This document shows, piece after piece, positions 55,475 through 64,000 of a DNA stretch of 64,000 bases (positions are counted from its first letter, which is position 1; each line of letters starts with the position of its first letter). This stretch comes from Woeseiaceae bacterium. GTDB lineage: Bacteria; Pseudomonadota; Gammaproteobacteria; Steroidobacterales; Woeseiaceae. The stretch lies in NCBI GenBank assembly GCA_028277185.1, contig JANQGQ010000018.1, forward strand, positions 124,001 to 188,000, read 5' to 3'. The notes under the pieces are model-generated. The model worked only from the letters and a program-made list of their open reading frames with translations, had not been told where the DNA came from and did not search any database. A program made the translations under genes and the position numbers.

Positions 55475-55482
55475 GCTAGAAT
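55474..55482 (+). promoter_or_regulatory. Extended -10 element for the tRNA gene
   Basis: TGCTAGAAT carries the TGn extension before TAGAAT, and is followed 11 bases later by the tRNA. No good -35 is visible because the terminator stem occupies that position. Confidence 0.45.
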
Positions 55483-55493
55483 CGCGGTCCGTT

Positions 55494-55804
55494 GGGCCTG
55501 TAGCTCAGTTGGTTAGAGCAGGGGACTCATCGAAATGGTGCGCTGAACGCGAAAGCGGTCAGGCAGTACGGGATGAATTCAGGGAAACCTTAGCAGTCAG
55601 GCTGATGGCAACCCTGAGCCAAGCCGCCGGTACACCGGCGGAAGGTGCAGAGACTACCTGAGGGCTTCAGCGCCCTTAATCACAGGCTAGAGCGTCCCGC
55701 CCCTAACGACTCGGTCGAGGGTGATGAGATAGTCCGCTCCATCCGGAAACGGATGGGTACAGTGAATCCCTTGGTCGTAGGTTCGAGTCCTACCGGGCCC
55801 ACCA
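55494..55804 (+). tRNA. tRNA-Ile(CAU) interrupted by a group I intron
   Basis: Exon 1 is 55494-55530 and exon 2 is 55765-55804 (CCA encoded). Joined they make a 77-base cloverleaf: acceptor stem GGGCCTG/CGGGCCC, D-stem GCTC/GAGC, anticodon stem GGGGA/TCCCT, loop CTCATAA with anticodon CAT, T-arm GTAGG-TTCGAGT-CCTAC, and discriminator A. A CAU anticodon with this body, just after rpoD, matches the isoleucine tRNA whose C34 becomes lysidine and reads AUA. The intron enters between U36 of the anticodon and A37. Decoding of AUA codons thus depends on splicing. Confidence 0.95.
55531..55764 (+). ncRNA. Group I self-splicing intron (IC3-like) in tRNA-Ile
   Basis: 234 bases with the hallmarks of small bacterial tRNA introns. 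P1 pairs CAU at the end of exon 1, plus C, with GGTG (55537-55540), leaving U-G at the splice site. P2 has a GAAA loop (CGC-GAAA-GCG, 55548-55557). P4 is CAGGG/CCCTG (55580-55584 and 55612-55616). P6 is GCCGCCGG/CCGGCGG. P7 strands are AGACTA (55650-55655) and TAGTCC. P8 is GGGC/GCCC and P9 is CCATCCG-GAAA-CGGATGG. The last base is G. Conserved joining segments (GGGAAACCT; CCTGAGCCAAGCC) resemble the Azoarcus tRNA-Ile intron, which I recall as 205 nt in the same anticodon loop. No endonuclease gene is inside. Confidence 0.93.
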
Positions 55805-55869
55805 TTCATTCATCCGTGCGAGTTCGGCGCGGAGGGTGTCGCGTTACAGGTAAGCCGCAGCACTCTGAA

Positions 55870-56736
55870 TCATTGCCGAGTCTCGGATACACGGCGAAAC
55901 CTCGTCAGCAGCACCAGCCAAATGCCGCCGATCGTCAGCGCCGAAGCGACGATAAGACGAAACGAAAGCGGCTCGGACAGAAACAAGACACCGCCGATAG
56001 CGGCGATGACCGGAACCGAGAGCTGGACCGTCGCGGCGCTGCCGGCCGTCAGCCCCGACAGAGCCGCGTACCAGACAGCGTATCCAACGCCCGAAGCCAG
56101 GGCACCCGAAGCTATCGCGAGCATCGCGCCCTGCGCAGACACGTCCATACTCGAAACGTATAGCGCGCTCAGGCCGAGTGTGATCGGCACACAGTAGAAG
56201 AAGTTCGTCGACGTCGCCAAGAGAGCGCCGTCCGTGCGCTGCCCGATCAACGAGTACGCGCCCCAGGCGATACCGGCGATCACCATCAGCGTTGCCCCGA
56301 GCGGATCGGGTGCGGTAACGCCCGGAGCGAGCAGATACACCAGACCCGCGAAAGCAACGATCAGCCCGGCCCACGCGGGCAGGGAAAAGCGCTCGCCGTT
56401 CCGCCATGCGGCAGTCAGCATCGTCAGCTGCACCGTGCCGAACAACAGGAGCGCTCCGGTCGCGGTAGCCAGGGACAGATAAGCGAAACTGAAAAAGATC
56501 ATGTAACAGAACAGGGCGAGGACACCGGGCCAGTTCGGAGTCGTGATCGCCGGGCGGCGTCGCACGAGGAGAATCAATCCGAGAGTTGCCGCACCGGCCA
56601 CGATTCGCACCGTTGTGAAACTGGCCGCGTCGATGAGCTCTTGTCTCAACGCCATGCGACAGAGAATCGAGTTGCCCGCAAACGCCAGCATCGCAAGTGC
56701 GGTCAGGGCCGCACATGCCGTTACCGGAGCTTTCAT
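55870..56736 (-). CDS. EamA/DMT-family transporter
   Basis: 288-residue drug/metabolite-type exporter with ten membrane helices in two EamA repeats (about 5-140 and 148-280). The start ACAALTALAMLAFAGNSILC and GIAWGAYSLIGQ at the start of the second half are typical. Substrate unknown. It is transcribed towards the tRNA gene. Start at 56736 gives a normal first helix; the reading frame extends further upstream without conserved sequence. Confidence 0.9.
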   Translation of the reverse strand: MKAPVTACAALTALAMLAFAGNSILCRMALRQELIDAASFTTVRIVAGAATLGLILLVRRRPAITTPNWPGVLALFCYMIFFSFAYLSLATATGALLLFGTVQLTMLTAAWRNGERFSLPAWAGLIVAFAGLVYLLAPGVTAPDPLGATLMVIAGIAWGAYSLIGQRTDGALLATSTNFFYCVPITLGLSALYVSSMDVSAQGAMLAIASGALASGVGYAVWYAALSGLTAGSAATVQLSVPVIAAIGGVLFLSEPLSFRLIVASALTIGGIWLVLLTRFRRVSETRQ

Positions 56737-56872
56737 CCGTTCGCTCTCAATTCTTCCGGGCCCTTTCTTCACTGGCGGGCAGGTACCGTTCTCCCGCACG
56801 CTGTTGGCTACGGGGCCGCGGCGTACGGGTGTTGGAAGTATAGCCTCCGCGACACCGCGGACCACGAATCGA

Positions 56873-58054
56873 TCAGTCGCCGTAGAGCGTATCGACGGGA
56901 TCGAGTTTCGCCGCGGCCGCGGCCGGGTGGTAGCCGAAGAACAGACCGACCAGTGTGCTGACGCCGACGCCCAGCACGACCGACGCCATCGACAGCTCGA
57001 ACGGATGGCCGAAGTACTGCGTCGCGCCGAAGGCCGTCGCGATGCCGACGACGAGACCGACACAACCGCCGGCGAGACATAGGATCAGGGCCTCGGTCAG
57101 GAACTGCAGCTTGATGTCGGCAACCCGGGCACCGATCGCCATGCGCAGCCCGATCTCCCGGCGCCGCTCGGACACCGACACCAGCATGATGTTCATCACG
57201 CCGATCCCGCCCACGAGCAGCGACACGCCGCCAATGGCCCCGAGGGTCAGGGTCAGAAGCCTGGTCTGCTTCTCGATGTTCTCGATGAGCTGCTCCGGAC
57301 TGCTGATGCGAACCAGGGCTTGCGGCAGCAGTCGTCTGAGCTCGCGCTCGAGCTGCTCCTGAACTACCCGATAGTCGACGCCTTCAGCCCGCACGGCCAT
57401 CAGCCGCCAGCGGCTCGTGTCCTGACCGAGCCGCCGCAGGCTCTCCAGCGGTGCGATCAGGCTGTTGTTGATCGGCGAAGGCAACAACAGGCTACGCGGC
57501 TGATCCTCGAGGATTCCGACCACGATCACCGGCGTGCGGTCGATCACGACGACATCGCCGACGCCAAGGTAGATACCCTGCTGCCTGAAGTCCTGGTAGA
57601 GCTGCCAGCCGAGCACCGCATAAGGCTCGTCGCCGTCAAGGTCCGCAGTCAGCCGGCCGGCACGAAGTCGTGGGTCCAGGATCGCAAAAAAGTCGTCGGT
57701 CGCACCCAGCACGAACGCGTTGGCGGATTGACCCCGATGTCTCAGCGTGCCGTTGCCCGCGCTCGTCGCCGCGATGATCTCCAGTCCGGAGACGCTCTGG
57801 TGCAGATGCCCCCTGAGATCGAGCAGCGCCGCAACGCTCACGATCGGCCCATCCTGATACTCGATCGTCGTCGACTGCGCGCCCATGCCCTCGAACTGCT
57901 TGAGCATGGCCTGTTTGGCATTGTGGCCGATGTTGACCATCGCTATGACGGCCGCCGAACCGATCACGATACCGAGTAAGGCGAGCGCCGATCGCAGCGG
58001 CGAAGAAACAAGACTGGTAGCGGCATGGACGATCAAGCGGCGCCAGTAACTCAT
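56873..58054 (-). CDS. MacB-type ABC transporter permease (FtsX-like)
   Basis: 393-residue permease with the MacB/FtsX layout: first membrane helix (about 20-40; LRSALALLGIVIGSAAVIAM), a large periplasmic domain, then three membrane helices near the C-terminus (LLVGGIGVMNIMLVSVSERR and REIGLRMAIGA). The ATPase is a separate gene 37 bases upstream, unlike E. coli MacB where both are fused. Part of an export operon with adaptor and outer-membrane factor. Confidence 0.92.
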   Translation of the reverse strand: MSYWRRLIVHAATSLVSSPLRSALALLGIVIGSAAVIAMVNIGHNAKQAMLKQFEGMGAQSTTIEYQDGPIVSVAALLDLRGHLHQSVSGLEIIAATSAGNGTLRHRGQSANAFVLGATDDFFAILDPRLRAGRLTADLDGDEPYAVLGWQLYQDFRQQGIYLGVGDVVVIDRTPVIVVGILEDQPRSLLLPSPINNSLIAPLESLRRLGQDTSRWRLMAVRAEGVDYRVVQEQLERELRRLLPQALVRISSPEQLIENIEKQTRLLTLTLGAIGGVSLLVGGIGVMNIMLVSVSERRREIGLRMAIGARVADIKLQFLTEALILCLAGGCVGLVVGIATAFGATQYFGHPFELSMASVVLGVGVSTLVGLFFGYHPAAAAAKLDPVDTLYGD

Positions 58055-58091
58055 GACACGGATCTCACAACGCGCGTCTCAAGCGCAGACC

Positions 58092-58793
58092 TCATGCCAG
58101 CGAGATGTGCTTGTCGAACGAGCGCGTGTCGCTCAACAGCATGCCGTCCCGCAAGACCAGGCAACGCTCGCAGCGCGCGGCCACTTCGGGGTTGTGCGTC
58201 ACCATGATCGTCGTGATGCCGTCGTCCCGGTTCAACTCCAGAAACAACGACAGGATTTCCTCGCCGGTTTCGCTGTCCAGCGCACCGGTCGGTTCGTCGG
58301 CGAGGATGACCTGCGGGCGGGTGACGATGGCGCGCGCAATGGCGACCCGCTGTTGCTGACCGCCCGAGAGTTCGCCGGGTTTGTGATGAACGCGTGCCTC
58401 CAGACCGACTTTGTCCAGCGCCTGCCGCGCGAGCGTCCCCGCCTCGGCGTCCGGCGTCTGCCGGTAGTAAAGCGGCAGCGCCACGTTCTCGATCGCCACC
58501 ATCTGCGGCAGCAGGTGAAAACTCTGAAACACGAAGCCTATCGAGCGGTTGCGCAGCGCCGCGCGCCGGTCGGCATCGAGATCCGCCACATCCTCGCCGT
58601 CGAAACGGTAGCGCCCCGCCGTCGGCCGGGCCAGCAGGCCAAGAACGTTCATCAACGTCGACTTGCCGGACCCGGATTGGCCAACGATCGCGATCAGTTC
58701 ACCGCGTTCGATCGACAGGTCGATGCCCTTCAGCGCCTCGACGGAGCCCGTCGCATGCCCGTAGGCCTTGCGAACGTTCTCGAGCACCATCAC
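58092..58793 (-). CDS. MacB/LolD-type ABC transporter ATP-binding protein
   Basis: 233-residue ATPase. Walker A GQSGSGKST (about 38-46), signature LSGGQQQRVAIARAI (about 141-155), Walker B VILADEP and the H-loop MVTHNPEV. It powers the FtsX-type permease encoded directly downstream. It overlaps the adaptor gene by four bases. Confidence 0.95.
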   Translation of the reverse strand: MMVLENVRKAYGHATGSVEALKGIDLSIERGELIAIVGQSGSGKSTLMNVLGLLARPTAGRYRFDGEDVADLDADRRAALRNRSIGFVFQSFHLLPQMVAIENVALPLYYRQTPDAEAGTLARQALDKVGLEARVHHKPGELSGGQQQRVAIARAIVTRPQVILADEPTGALDSETGEEILSLFLELNRDDGITTIMVTHNPEVAARCERCLVLRDGMLLSDTRSFDKHISLA

Positions 58794-60112
58794 GGCAGGT
58801 TAGCCTGCATGAAGTTCGCCCGCGCTTCTTCGACCACCAGAACGTCGCCGGCCCGCAGTCCGGACAGCACTTCCACGCCGTCGACGAAACTGGTGCCCAC
58901 GGTCACGGGTCGCTTCCCGACACTACCGTCTTTGCCTACGACTCTTGCAAACAGACCCTCGGGGCCTTGTTCGAGCGCGCCGAACGGCACGACCATGGCA
59001 TCGTCCTTGCGGTAGATCTCGATGGCTACCTGCACCGTAACGCCCAGGCGCAGGCGTTCATCGACCGCCACCGGGTCGAGGACCAGCTCGATGTCGAAAC
59101 CCGGGAAACGGCTCGAGCGCGCGCCGCCGGTACTCGCCTGATACGCAATCCTGCTCAGACGCCCGGTCATCATGACGCCGGGCAGGGAGCCGCTGACGAT
59201 CGTCGCCGCCTGTCCCAATTCGATCGAGTTGATATCGATCTCATCGACGGTCGATTGCACGATCAGGTCATTGGTGTTCGCGATCGAAAACAGCGCCTTG
59301 CCTTCGGTAAGCCTGTCGCCGACGTTGAAATCGAGATCGCCGCCACTGCTCCCCTCAGAGGTCTTCGCTGCGACGACGATACCGTTGATCGGCGCCCTGA
59401 CCTCCGCCCCGGCGATCGTTTCGCGCAGCCGCTCCGCGCGGATCCGGGCGTTATCGACCTCCAGCGCCGCTACCTCCTGTTCGGTGGCATCGCCTCGTTG
59501 CAACGTACTGGCGAGGGCTTCCTCGGCTGAGGTGACGTCCATCCGATGGTCCTGGAGCTGCTGCAGCTCGCCCTCGTATTCGCTTTCGGCAATGATGCCG
59601 ATGTCGAGCAGCCGTTCCGACTGCCCGACGCGACGACTCAGGTTGTCGAGCCGCCGCCGCGACTGCTCGAGCGCACGCCTTGCGCTGTTCACCTCCGGAC
59701 TGTTCTCCCAGTTCTGCAGCTGCTCGAGTTGCCGCCGTGCCTTGATCAGTGCCGATTCGGCCTCCCGCAGTCGGATCTCCACATCGCGCGTGTCGATGCG
59801 GGCCAGTACGTCGCCCGCGACAACCCGCTGGCCCGGACTGACGTGCTTTTCCAGTACGATCCCTTCGAAGGGCGCCGTCACGGTGTGTTCTTCACTCGGC
59901 GCCAGCGTGCCCGTCAGCCGTAACTCCCGGGTCGCCGGCCGAACGACGACCTCGAAGCGGTCCTGATTCCGTTCGGCTTTCGTCGACGCGCCGCCCTGTG
60001 GGGAGCCCCACACCCAGTACACTATTACAGTCAGCAGGAACACAGCGCCGAAGACGATGACCTCCGCCAGACGCCGCCGCGGTTCCCGCCACCGTCTCAG
60101 CAACGCCTTCAT
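58790..60112 (-). CDS. HlyD/MacA-type periplasmic adaptor protein
   Basis: 440-residue membrane-fusion protein with one N-terminal membrane helix (about 17-36) and no lipobox. Lipoyl half-motifs flank a long alpha-hairpin (about 110-225), e.g. ALIKARRQLEQLQNWENSPE, followed by a beta-barrel region (FDIELVLDPVAV). It links the ABC permease to the TolC-like protein encoded upstream (four-base overlap). Confidence 0.92.
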   Translation of the reverse strand: MKALLRRWREPRRRLAEVIVFGAVFLLTVIVYWVWGSPQGGASTKAERNQDRFEVVVRPATRELRLTGTLAPSEEHTVTAPFEGIVLEKHVSPGQRVVAGDVLARIDTRDVEIRLREAESALIKARRQLEQLQNWENSPEVNSARRALEQSRRRLDNLSRRVGQSERLLDIGIIAESEYEGELQQLQDHRMDVTSAEEALASTLQRGDATEQEVAALEVDNARIRAERLRETIAGAEVRAPINGIVVAAKTSEGSSGGDLDFNVGDRLTEGKALFSIANTNDLIVQSTVDEIDINSIELGQAATIVSGSLPGVMMTGRLSRIAYQASTGGARSSRFPGFDIELVLDPVAVDERLRLGVTVQVAIEIYRKDDAMVVPFGALEQGPEGLFARVVGKDGSVGKRPVTVGTSFVDGVEVLSGLRAGDVLVVEEARANFMQANLP

Positions 60113-61611
60113 CGCCGTGTCTCCCAGTCAGCCCTGTCGCGCAACACCGCCTCCGGCGCATAGCGGCGGACCTCGAACGGCACGCCCCAGGTGTCCATCG
60201 TCGTCCCCAGCGCCTCGTCGAGCCGCGTCAGCGCATTGAGATAATTCACCTCCGCGCTCACCTCGCTGATCTGTGCCGAGATCAGCTGATCCTCAAGGTT
60301 CAGCACCTGGAAGTTGGTGCTGCGGCCCTGAGCCAGCTTGAGCTTCTCGATGTCGAGCTGCTGCGCGGCAAGCTCCGCCGCCCGCTCCGCAAGATCCACC
60401 TGTTTGCGCAGATTCTTCACCGACCGCACCTGGTCCTGAATATCGATGCGCACCGTCTCGCGAAGTTCCTCCAGACTCAGCGCCTGCCGTCGCTGCGCCA
60501 CCCGCGCGTTGATCACCCCCTGCTTGAGGCTCAGATCGCCGAACGGCACCGTGAGCTGCAAACCGGCCCGATAGTCGCCCGGATCGTCTTCGAGATCCCG
60601 GAACGCCGAGCGGTAGCCCGCGTCGCTGTCGCCGCCCAGCGAGGCCGTGACGTTCGCGTCCAGGCGCCATAGCCGGCGGTTCTTCGCCAACCGCAGGTTG
60701 ATCTCCGCGACCTCCGTCTGCAGCAGAGCCTGCAGGTAACCCGGCCGGTTGGCCAGCGCGACCGCGTAAGCCGACTCGAACTCCAGATCGCCGATGTCTT
60801 CGAGACGCAGCGTGTCGGTCAGCCGGAAGCGCGTCTCCGGATCGATGTCGAGTATATCCAGCAGCGCCAGACGTGCCGAGTCCAGCGTGTTCTGTGCCGC
60901 CACGAAGTCCAACTCGCGCTGCGATACGTCGGCTTCCGTCTGCACGATGTCCTGACGCGCCATGCGGCCGGCCTCGATCATCGCGCGGTTGGTCTCGAGC
61001 AGGGTCTTTGCCCGCGCCAGCGAACGCTCGACGATCTCCAGGCGCCGTTCCTGCAGCAGCAGATTTCGGTAGGCCGTGATGACGCGAGTGATCGTGCTAT
61101 TGATCGTCGACTTCAGACCCAGGATATTGCTCCGCTCGCTGATCCGGGCAATGCGCAGCGGTGCACGCGTCACGCTGACGCCGCCGCCGCGCAACAGCGG
61201 CTGCACGAAGGACAGATCGAGACCGGAGCGATACCGGGTTGCACCGATCGAACTCGCATCCCGCCGGTTGGCCCAGGTAAAGGACACCTGACCGCCCGTG
61301 GGAACCAGCAGGCTGAGCGTCGGGTTGAGCGCCGTCGTATCGACGTCGACCCGGTTCAGCGGATCGCCGCTGCGGCCGGTGCTGCGATCGGCATTGATCG
61401 TCAGGTCCGGCCGGAACTGATCCTCCGCCACGCGCAGGCCGTACTCATCGGTGACCCGGCCCAGATACGCCGACTCGATGTCGCGGTTGGTCGCGAGCGC
61501 CAGCTCGATCGCCGTTCTCAGGTCCAGCTCCAGCGGCGCCGGGTCGGCCGCGAGCACACCACCGCCCGATACAACGCACAGCAGAACGGTCAACAGCGTA
61601 CCGCGTTTCAT
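60109..61611 (-). CDS. TolC-family outer-membrane factor of the MacAB-type exporter
   Basis: 500-residue outer-membrane channel with a signal peptide (about 1-21, ending GVLAAD) and two TolC repeats; the segment LDLRTAIELALATNRDIESA marks the first. It overlaps the adaptor gene by four bases and lies 42 bases after the M16 peptidase gene. Start ATG at 61611 was chosen because the signal peptide starts there; the frame extends 11 residues upstream. Confidence 0.9.
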   Translation of the reverse strand: MKRGTLLTVLLCVVSGGGVLAADPAPLELDLRTAIELALATNRDIESAYLGRVTDEYGLRVAEDQFRPDLTINADRSTGRSGDPLNRVDVDTTALNPTLSLLVPTGGQVSFTWANRRDASSIGATRYRSGLDLSFVQPLLRGGGVSVTRAPLRIARISERSNILGLKSTINSTITRVITAYRNLLLQERRLEIVERSLARAKTLLETNRAMIEAGRMARQDIVQTEADVSQRELDFVAAQNTLDSARLALLDILDIDPETRFRLTDTLRLEDIGDLEFESAYAVALANRPGYLQALLQTEVAEINLRLAKNRRLWRLDANVTASLGGDSDAGYRSAFRDLEDDPGDYRAGLQLTVPFGDLSLKQGVINARVAQRRQALSLEELRETVRIDIQDQVRSVKNLRKQVDLAERAAELAAQQLDIEKLKLAQGRSTNFQVLNLEDQLISAQISEVSAEVNYLNALTRLDEALGTTMDTWGVPFEVRRYAPEAVLRDRADWETRR

Positions 61612-61653
61612 GAGAAGCGCGGCACCGGCAGGCAATGACGGCATCTGAGCTAC

Positions 61654-64000
61654 CTACCTGCTGGCGACGACTTCCTCGTCCTTGGTCCTGACGACGATTT
61701 CCATCTCCTCATGATAGGCACCGGGACTTTCGATCGTCCCTTTCACCCCACCCAGCGCGCCTGGCGCGATCACCGAAACAGCCCGCGGGTCGTCGAATAC
61801 CACCGCTTCGTAGGCCTCGCGGACATCCTCGATAGTGACGGCGTTTACCACCTCAATGGCCTGCTGGCGGGAATCGAACTCGAGGATTCCCTGCCGCAGA
61901 TCGGCCCAGAAACGGCCGACTTCTTCGCCAAAGTTGGCAGGCGGCAGAGTGAGCTGATCCAGCACGGCCTGCTTCAACTTGTCGAAGTCCGCTTCCGTCT
62001 GCTCCGCCAACACTTCCCGAAATGCCGGCAGGAAGCGGTCGGTTGCGGCCTCGATCTCGTTGCCGTTCGCGGTCGGCGACTGCACCACGAACACCAGGCC
62101 CGGCGTGAGATCCAGCTCGTTGTAGCCCGCCTGCACGACGTAGCCGAGCTGCTGCTCGGTGCGTAGGTCGTCGAAATAGTGCTGATTGATCATCTGACCG
62201 AGAAAACTCAGTACGATGCGTTCTCTCTGGCTGTTGTCGCGCCCCTGGTAGTAGCGCAGCACGGCCGTGTCGTGATGCTCCAGCTCGGCGACGAACACGT
62301 CGTGTGGATCCTCGCTCTCCGCCACCCGCACGATGCGCATGCCGAAGGGGATCTCCCGGTCCGTTCCGCTAACGCCCAGCGTGCTGACGATGCGGTCGGC
62401 AAACTCGCGCGCCTGCTCCTCGGTCACGTTGCCCGCCGCCAGCATCTGCACTTTGGATTCGCCATAGATCCACTCGGGGGCGGCCAGCACCTCCTCCAGG
62501 GTAATGCTCCGTACGACCGCAAGCTGCGCCTCCAGTGAATGGCTGTCGGCGTTCAGCAGGTCGCCCAACCCGCGGCTGACTCCCTGGGTCGGCGCCACCT
62601 TGTAATAGTTGCGTACGCCCTGCTCGAAGTTCTCCATCCGGCTGTCGAACTGCCGCTCGGTAAACTGCGGTTTCAGCACCTCCGAGAGCACCATATCGAT
62701 CAGCACGGGCAATTTCTCCGAGTAACCCGCAAAGACGACACCACCGTTGCCGACGCTGTACATCAGACCCGCACGACTGACCATTTGCGACAAGACCTGC
62801 AACTGCTCCGTGAGCATCGAGAAGTACAGCTGCAGAATGAAGACCTCCCTGACCGTCGGGCGATCCGGGCGATCGATCGCCAGGTGAATGCGGGTACGCG
62901 GTATACCGTCCTCGATGTTCGGCAGATGCCACAGCTCGACCAGGCCGCTGTCGCTGAGCTTCACCGGCGCATCCAGGGACGCGAGCTGTTCAAGCTCGAA
63001 GTTCTCCGCGATCAGGGGATTTCGCGCCGGCAGCGCGAGATCCGTGTACTGCGGCTCGCTCCAGCGGGCAACCCGCTCGGCGGACGGCCGGTAGGCGCGA
63101 TACCCGGCGCCGTAGAACTCGGTCGTGCTGTCCGGCTCCACGCCGGGTTCGGTCAGCGTGACCACAACGTTGTCCGGGCGTAGCAGCTCCAGTACTTCAG
63201 CGATCAGATCCGCATCGTAGCGCCCGAAACCCGAGCTGATCAGATCGCGCGGCAGGACATAGTGCAACGCCTTGGCAAGGGCGATCATGAGCCCGGTGCC
63301 GGCACGACTGTCCTCGGAGAACCGGAACCCCATGTCGGCGACGCCCTTGATTTCGGCGTAGCGCCACGCCTCGACGGCACCTGTCTTCACCAGCGCGATC
63401 TGGTCGAACAGCGCGGCGATGATCTCGTCCTGGTGCAGAAGGCCCGTTTCGGTCAGATTGGCGCCGATCACCAGCGTGCTGTTGCCGCCGTAGTCCATAC
63501 CCACCGATGCCCCCATGCCGAGAATCCAGCCTTTCGCCTTCAGACGATCCTGCAGGCTGTTCTCGACTTCGGCGCTAAACAACGCAATGAGGAAGCCCAA
63601 CGGGTTTTCCCGGTAGTAGTCCCGCATCGGACCGATCGGAAAGGTCAGCGTCAGCGAACGCTGCTCCTGGACCGGCTTGATTTCGATGACCTTCGGTAGC
63701 GCGCCATCGGCAAACAACGGCGGGAACTCGATCTCAGGCGCCGGCGCGCGCTGCGGGACGGCGCCGAACTTGCTCCTCGCCAGTTCCTCGAGCTCGTCCA
63801 GCGGCTTGTCGCTAACCATCGCCAGCGTCATGCGATCGGAACTGTAGTATCGCTCGTAGAACTCGATCAGTACGTCCCTCGCCGTCTGATCCGGCTTGTC
63901 GGCCAGAGTATCCAGATTGCCGGCGTTGAACCTGGCCGCCGGATGCTTTGGATCGATCAGGTTTTCGAAGACTTCGATGACACGAATGCCGTCGACATTG
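61654..64000 (-). CDS. M16 (insulinase/pitrilysin-like) metallopeptidase, 5' end off the right edge
   Basis: C-terminal 782 codons of a large single-chain M16 protease; no start is seen and the frame continues past base 64000. HPAARFNAGNLDTL near the edge and the later GYVVQAGYNELDL and MINQHYFDDLRTEQQLGYVV are typical of pitrilysin/insulysin domains. The zinc site (HxxEH) would be in the missing N-terminal part. No signal peptide can be judged. It is the upstream neighbour of the TolC-adaptor-ABC genes on the same strand with a 42-base gap, so probably the same operon. Confidence 0.93.
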   Translation of the reverse strand, partial: NVDGIRVIEVFENLIDPKHPAARFNAGNLDTLADKPDQTARDVLIEFYERYYSSDRMTLAMVSDKPLDELEELARSKFGAVPQRAPAPEIEFPPLFADGALPKVIEIKPVQEQRSLTLTFPIGPMRDYYRENPLGFLIALFSAEVENSLQDRLKAKGWILGMGASVGMDYGGNSTLVIGANLTETGLLHQDEIIAALFDQIALVKTGAVEAWRYAEIKGVADMGFRFSEDSRAGTGLMIALAKALHYVLPRDLISSGFGRYDADLIAEVLELLRPDNVVVTLTEPGVEPDSTTEFYGAGYRAYRPSAERVARWSEPQYTDLALPARNPLIAENFELEQLASLDAPVKLSDSGLVELWHLPNIEDGIPRTRIHLAIDRPDRPTVREVFILQLYFSMLTEQLQVLSQMVSRAGLMYSVGNGGVVFAGYSEKLPVLIDMVLSEVLKPQFTERQFDSRMENFEQGVRNYYKVAPTQGVSRGLGDLLNADSHSLEAQLAVVRSITLEEVLAAPEWIYGESKVQMLAAGNVTEEQAREFADRIVSTLGVSGTDREIPFGMRIVRVAESEDPHDVFVAELEHHDTAVLRYYQGRDNSQRERIVLSFLGQMINQHYFDDLRTEQQLGYVVQAGYNELDLTPGLVFVVQSPTANGNEIEAATDRFLPAFREVLAEQTEADFDKLKQAVLDQLTLPPANFGEEVGRFWADLRQGILEFDSRQQAIEVVNAVTIEDVREAYEAVVFDDPRAVSVIAPGALGGVKGTIESPGAYHEEMEIVVRTKDEEVVASR

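Noticed and set aside
55531-55764. Homing endonuclease or other protein gene inside the intron
   Set aside because: The intron is only 234 bases, and the bases are taken up by the P1-P9 structure; no start with a credible frame is present.

Overview
This 64 kb window is GC-rich, densely coded bacterial chromosome. The gene content and order point to a Gammaproteobacterium: a macromolecular-synthesis block rpsU - yqeY-like - dnaG - rpoD followed by tRNA-Ile(CAU); folK, folB and tsaD just upstream; a Pcm-like methyltransferase - rhodanese - TolC - waaA - hldE envelope cluster; and split nrdJ genes. The many secreted or lipoprotein peptidases (S46, M24, S41, M16, DegQ-like) suggest a peptide-using heterotroph, but I do not assign a genus.

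Layout. 1-1.4 kb: a PAS-PAS-GGDEF protein cut by the left edge. 1.8-7.2 kb: methyltransferase, rhodanese, TolC and the LPS inner-core genes waaA and hldE. 7.25-8.3 kb: a decayed STAS-like gene and an SDR oxidoreductase. 8.3-11.5 kb: class I ribonucleotide reductase nrdAB behind a cobalamin riboswitch and two NrdR-like boxes. 11.6-15.2 kb: S46 dipeptidyl-peptidase and M24 peptidase. 15.3-25.4 kb: a lower-GC island with a di-haem cytochrome lipoprotein, a beta-helix lipoprotein, a TonB-dependent receptor, a penicillin-acylase-type hydrolase, a DUF1214/DUF1254 pair and a TetR regulator. 25.5-28.6 kb: B12-dependent class II RNR split into nrdJa and nrdJb. 28.8-34.4 kb: Hsp20 (RpoH-type promoter), DegQ-like protease, lytic transglycosylase and a beta-barrel protein. 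34.4-41.2 kb: RND efflux locus in which the pump is fused to its outer-membrane factor, with adaptor and divergent TetR. 41.2-50.7 kb: housekeeping (aminopeptidase lipoprotein, cca, uppP, MidA-like, pteridine reductase, S41 protease, folK, folB, tsaD). 50.9-55.8 kb: rpsU to rpoD, then tRNA-Ile(CAU) interrupted by a group I intron. 55.9-64 kb: EamA transporter and a MacAB-TolC-type export operon headed by an M16 peptidase that runs off the right edge.

How the parts connect. The cell has two aerobic ways to make dNTPs. nrdJ needs adenosylcobalamin; nrdAB does not and sits behind a riboswitch that should shut it off when adenosylcobalamin is present, so the cell probably uses NrdJ with B12 and NrdAB without it. 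NrdR-like sites lie near both loci. None of the three large or small RNR polypeptides shows an ATP-cone, so overall-activity control by dATP appears absent from the enzymes themselves.

Most unusual features: the group I intron inside tRNA-Ile(CAU), the RND pump - outer-membrane lipoprotein fusion with a preserved internal lipobox, the riboswitch/NrdR/split-NrdJ arrangement, and the lower-GC receptor-acylase island with related palindromes in front of its divergent units.
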